Shown: positions 61,093 through 64,000 of the stretch, piece after piece
Position numbering within the stretch: the stretch's first letter is position 1
Layout: every line of letters begins with the position of its first letter
DNA from: CAZDDB01 sp963843285
GTDB lineage: Bacteria > Acidobacteriota > HRBIN11 > JAKEFK01
Reading direction: 5' to 3'
DNA length: 64,000 nt
Assembly (NCBI GenBank): GCA_963843285.1
Contig: CAWJJO010000010.1
Span: 71,781-135,780 of the forward strand
The notes under the pieces: generated by a model
Told to the model about the DNA's origin: nothing
The model's input: the letters and a program-made list of their open reading frames with translations, nothing else
Databases searched by the model: none
Made by a program: the position numbers and the translations under genes

Positions 61093-62580
61093 TCACGCGC
61101 GTTGGTCGCCCGCAAGATGCCATAAATGCAGCACAGCGTAGGCACGCCACGGCCGCCATGCCTGGGAGCGAGCCTGAGTTTCGCGCTCGCTCAGACGACG
61201 GTCGGATCCCAGGACCCGCTGCAAGACCAGATCGCCGGCCGGAAAGGCATCGGGGTGGTTCAGTGCTCGCATTGCGACATACTGTGCGGTCCACGAACCG
61301 ATACCGGGTAGCGCGGTGACATGTTCCACAAAGTCGTCCAGGCGTTGTCCTGCGCGGAAATCGAGACGTCCATCAAGCACGGCTGCAGCCACTGCGCGTA
61401 TCGTAACAGCGCGGGATTTCGGCAGGCCAATGGTTTCCACTGGAGCATTCACCAGACGTTCGGGTGTTGGGAAGACACGGTCGAGTCCCGCAATTGGGCT
61501 GTCGCGATGTTCGCCAAAGCGTTCAGTCAGGCGTTTCGCAAGGGTTGTTGCGCCCGCTACGCTGACCTGTTGCCCGAGTACGGCGCGCAGCATGATCTCG
61601 AAACCATCCCAGCCGCCCGGCACGCGCAGTCCCTGACGCCGATGGATTCCGGTCGCCAGGAGCGGATCGGCTCCCAGCACTGCGTGAGCTGCGAGCATGT
61701 CGGCATCCAGATCGAACAGTCGCCTGACACGGCGTACAATTTCGGGAATGCCGCGCGGATCGGTTTTGGAGATCTCGAGTCGCAGTTCGTGTTTGTCCTG
61801 AGCGGACCTGACCCGGATCCATGTCGAGTTGTGCGCTGGGCCGAAGACGCGTTGATAACTATCTGCGTCAATCTGCTCAATGCCCGGGATCGCTCGCTTC
61901 GCAAGGAATGCCAACATCGTCTCGAATGCAAGCGGCGGCCGATAAGCCAGTCGCAGAGTCAGTGTTTCACCTGCAGCCCACGTACTTTCGTGCGTGGTAT
62001 GTTGCGCACCATTTCCTGAGCGGCGTATCGCTGAAGGAGCAATGCCGCAGGATTCGCGGAAGGCTGCGTTGAAGCGGCGTAAGCTTTTGAAACCCGCTGC
62101 CAGCGCCACTTGTGTGACCGGCATGGAGGTTTCGGTCAACAACTGCTTTGCCAAAAGTAGCCTGCGTGTCGCGTGCACGGCTACCGGTGTGGCGCCTGTG
62201 TTTGCGAGAAACAACCGACGCAATTGCCGCGTGCTCAAGCCGACTCGCGATGCCAGCGCCTCGATCGAACCGCCCTCCAACGCGCCGTCTGCGATCAACG
62301 CCAGCGCACGATGTATGGCATGTTCGTTTCCATGAGAGCGAACTTCGGGCGCTAGCTCCGGACGGCAGCGCAGGCAGGGACGATAGCCCGCTGCGGAGGC
62401 TGCCTCCGCAGTCGGATAATAAATCACATTCTCCCGCTTCACTTTAGGCGACGGACATACCGGACGACAATAGATGCCGGTGCTTTTCACTGCGATGAAA
62501 AACAGGCCGTCGAAGCGGACGTCCCTGCTTGCCCGCGCACGATCACAGATCTCCATGCTGGGCATGTGGATGTCGGTCAT
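61093..62580 (-). CDS. Ada-AlkA fusion: AraC-type regulator and 3-methyladenine DNA glycosylase
   Basis: 495 residues. The Ada-type zinc domain (FDGLFFIAVKSTGIYCRPVC, CLRCRPE) is followed by an AraC helix-turn-helix (LASRVGLSTRQLRRLF) and an AlkA glycosylase with HhH ALPGIGSWTAQYVAMRAL and catalytic Asp in FPAGDLVLQR. It senses alkylated DNA and removes 3-methyladenine. G+C looks higher than in neighbours, which hints at transfer. Start at 62580. Confidence 0.9.
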   Translation of the reverse strand: MTDIHMPSMEICDRARASRDVRFDGLFFIAVKSTGIYCRPVCPSPKVKRENVIYYPTAEAASAAGYRPCLRCRPELAPEVRSHGNEHAIHRALALIADGALEGGSIEALASRVGLSTRQLRRLFLANTGATPVAVHATRRLLLAKQLLTETSMPVTQVALAAGFKSLRRFNAAFRESCGIAPSAIRRSGNGAQHTTHESTWAAGETLTLRLAYRPPLAFETMLAFLAKRAIPGIEQIDADSYQRVFGPAHNSTWIRVRSAQDKHELRLEISKTDPRGIPEIVRRVRRLFDLDADMLAAHAVLGADPLLATGIHRRQGLRVPGGWDGFEIMLRAVLGQQVSVAGATTLAKRLTERFGEHRDSPIAGLDRVFPTPERLVNAPVETIGLPKSRAVTIRAVAAAVLDGRLDFRAGQRLDDFVEHVTALPGIGSWTAQYVAMRALNHPDAFPAGDLVLQRVLGSDRRLSERETQARSQAWRPWRAYAVLHLWHLAGDQRA

Positions 62581-62733
62581 GGCGAACTTCACATGCGCCT
62601 CGGACAAGAAAAAGTCGTGCAGAACTCAAAACGATTCTCGAACCTCTTGAACATTATAGAATACATGAGGTCCTATCTTTCCAGATCATCATCCTTTACG
62701 CCGATCTTTCGCAAAAGTTGTTTCAGGATTTTG

Positions 62734-63983
62734 TCAGGAACCAACCCCTTTCGAGGATTCATGGCCTGCTTCCCGCGCTGTTGACAACGCAGCTTCAAGT
62801 CCGCCAAGTGGAGGAATCGCCAGGAATGCGCGAAGTTCCCCTGTATCGGAATCATAAGCCTGGCCCGTAATCTCGCCGTGATCATTGATGTCATTCGCGA
62901 AGACCAGAGTGAGGGATCCGGGGGGAATCAGACTGTTCAAATCCGTGGCAACGCCGTCGTGCCAGATGACAGCATGGGAACCGTTTGGCGCCGCCGTAAG
63001 ATTGGCCGACCGCCTGACCCACGTTGTTAATACTCCAGGCGATGCTGCGAATGTCTCCTGTAAGTTTGGGGAGGATTTGCAATCCATCCTTTTTTGTCCA
63101 CAGGACACCTAGCGGACGAAATCCTGTGACAGTAGCGCCAGGTTGGTTGACAAATCCGGATATGTCGCCCTTTTGATTGATCGCGGTGGGTGTGTTCCAT
63201 GCACCAACCCCAATGTTGTCCAGCTCATCCACCTCGCCATTTTCCCAGATCACTGCGTGAATCGCGCTCAATCTTCCCACAGCCCTGTTACAAATGCCGG
63301 AGATGCCGACGACCTGGCCGTTGTCATTGATCGCGGTGGCGGAACTGGTTGTATCGCCCGGGAACGGAGGAAGTTCCTGGATCTGTCCATCCTTAGGTCC
63401 CCAAATGACAGCCCTGAACTGCAGAACCTGTGGCGCCTCACAGGTAGCATCATGGATATTGTTTTCCGCCCAACCCACGATTTGATTTCGGTTGTTAGCG
63501 CCTGCGGCAAAGCCGTTGTTGTTCGTGCCCAACGTTGGGAGCGGACTCATGACGCCGTTCCGTATAACGAATCCCAGACATTGGTTGTGAGTAATCGTGG
63601 GAAAGAAATTCGAGCAGCTCCAGTTTTCGCCAAACGGGTCCGCTGCCGCCGTTTCTGCGATCCCCACAATCAGTCCTTTGTTGTTTTTTACGGGCCACGC
63701 CACATCACTGTTTGGCCCGCCGAGCGTGCCTAGATCGAATGTCAGCCCGTTTTGCCACAGTGTAGCGTGGGTGGTGCCGTCTCCCGTCAGGTTCGAGTAG
63801 CCAGTCACCCAGCCGGTGTTGTTGATGCTGATGCCCGCGCTCGCCGTTCCGCCGAGCGAGTCAAGACTAATAATGTAGTAATTGGCTTGCTGGCTTTGTT
63901 GAGTTGCGATAGTGATCGCCAGAAGCGACACCGGCCAACAACAAAGCGGCAAGAATTACAGATTGCACGATCCGAGTTTTCAC
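62734..63983 (-). pseudogene. HAF-repeat secreted protein, frameshifted
   Basis: A GTG at 63983 with GGAGG upstream opens a signal peptide (TRIVQSVILAALLLAGVAS) that shifts frame near 63935 to the long frame containing repeats of the HAF type (GISINNTGWVTGYS, AINDNGQVVGISG, ANDINDHGEITGQA). A second shift lies near 62990. The last part is in the frame ending 62734; a further shift could extend it to 62673. Such proteins are secreted repeat proteins. Confidence 0.6.
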
Positions 63984-64000
63984 AAAAGCCTCCTTCGATC

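Noticed and set aside
62673..62894. Separate small gene (NPRKGLVPDKILKQLL)
   Set aside because: More likely the displaced C-terminus of the HAF protein after a frameshift.

Overview
The window looks like a piece of an Acidobacteriota genome, roughly 50% G+C and probably from a soil or subsurface metagenome. The best markers are a PadR regulator coupled to an ADOP-type duplicated permease, a Ser/Thr kinase fused through one membrane helix to a TolB-like beta-propeller, two further Ser/Thr kinases, a TamB-TamA type giant, a HAF-repeat secreted protein, and many short hairpin repeats between genes. No rRNA, tRNA, CRISPR array, phage or transposase gene was recognised. Several genes are split by frameshifts although their protein sequence stays well conserved (the 5' thioredoxin-like gene, acr3, rtcB, the HAF gene). 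Part of this may be sequencing or assembly indels.

Layout. 1-4072: metalloid island with a thioredoxin-like gene carrying an in-frame UGA, a CopZ-type [2Fe-2S] metallochaperone, a sigma-factor fragment, then arsR, arsC, acr3, arsC and a tiny ORF. 4180-11532: pyrophosphatase, a TPR protein and a 1,967-residue TamB-TamA fusion. 11760-20271: kinase-propeller, a diiron oxygenase with its sigma-54 activator, a membrane-bound MutS-like ATPase, DoxX and VOC genes. 20616-27312: a five-gene ABC exporter (HlyD, two ATPase genes, one fused to a permease, a second permease, TolC). 27330-30000: gene fragments, a kinase and a methyltransferase. 30039-34578: groEL, rtcB and archease, divergent from a CBS gene. 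34701-42627: LbH protein, hydrolase, zinc/manganese-type ABC pair, a second ABC exporter, GNAT. 42750-47276: orphan HhH protein, small membrane protein, site-2 protease, two universal stress proteins. 47406-57301: secreted proteins, PadR-ADOP, TPR protein, duplicated DinB genes, a substrate-binding lipoprotein. 57459-63983: toxin-antitoxin pair, GIY-YIG, DUF1326, kinase-pseudokinase, Ada-AlkA, HAF protein.

The strongest systems-level signal is regulatory. Five sites of the form TGG-N8-TTGC(A/T), the sigma-54 -24/-12 promoter pattern, lie just upstream of genes in the correct orientation: the diiron oxygenase, groEL (followed by rtcB and archease), the CBS protein, the small protein plus site-2 protease, and the tandem UspA genes. 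This suggests a sigma-54 stress regulon joining protein folding, RNA repair and membrane proteolysis. Separately, several genes have a -10 hexamer ending exactly six bases before the ATG, which points to leaderless mRNAs.

All identifications are by reading sequence and recalling families. No database search was run.
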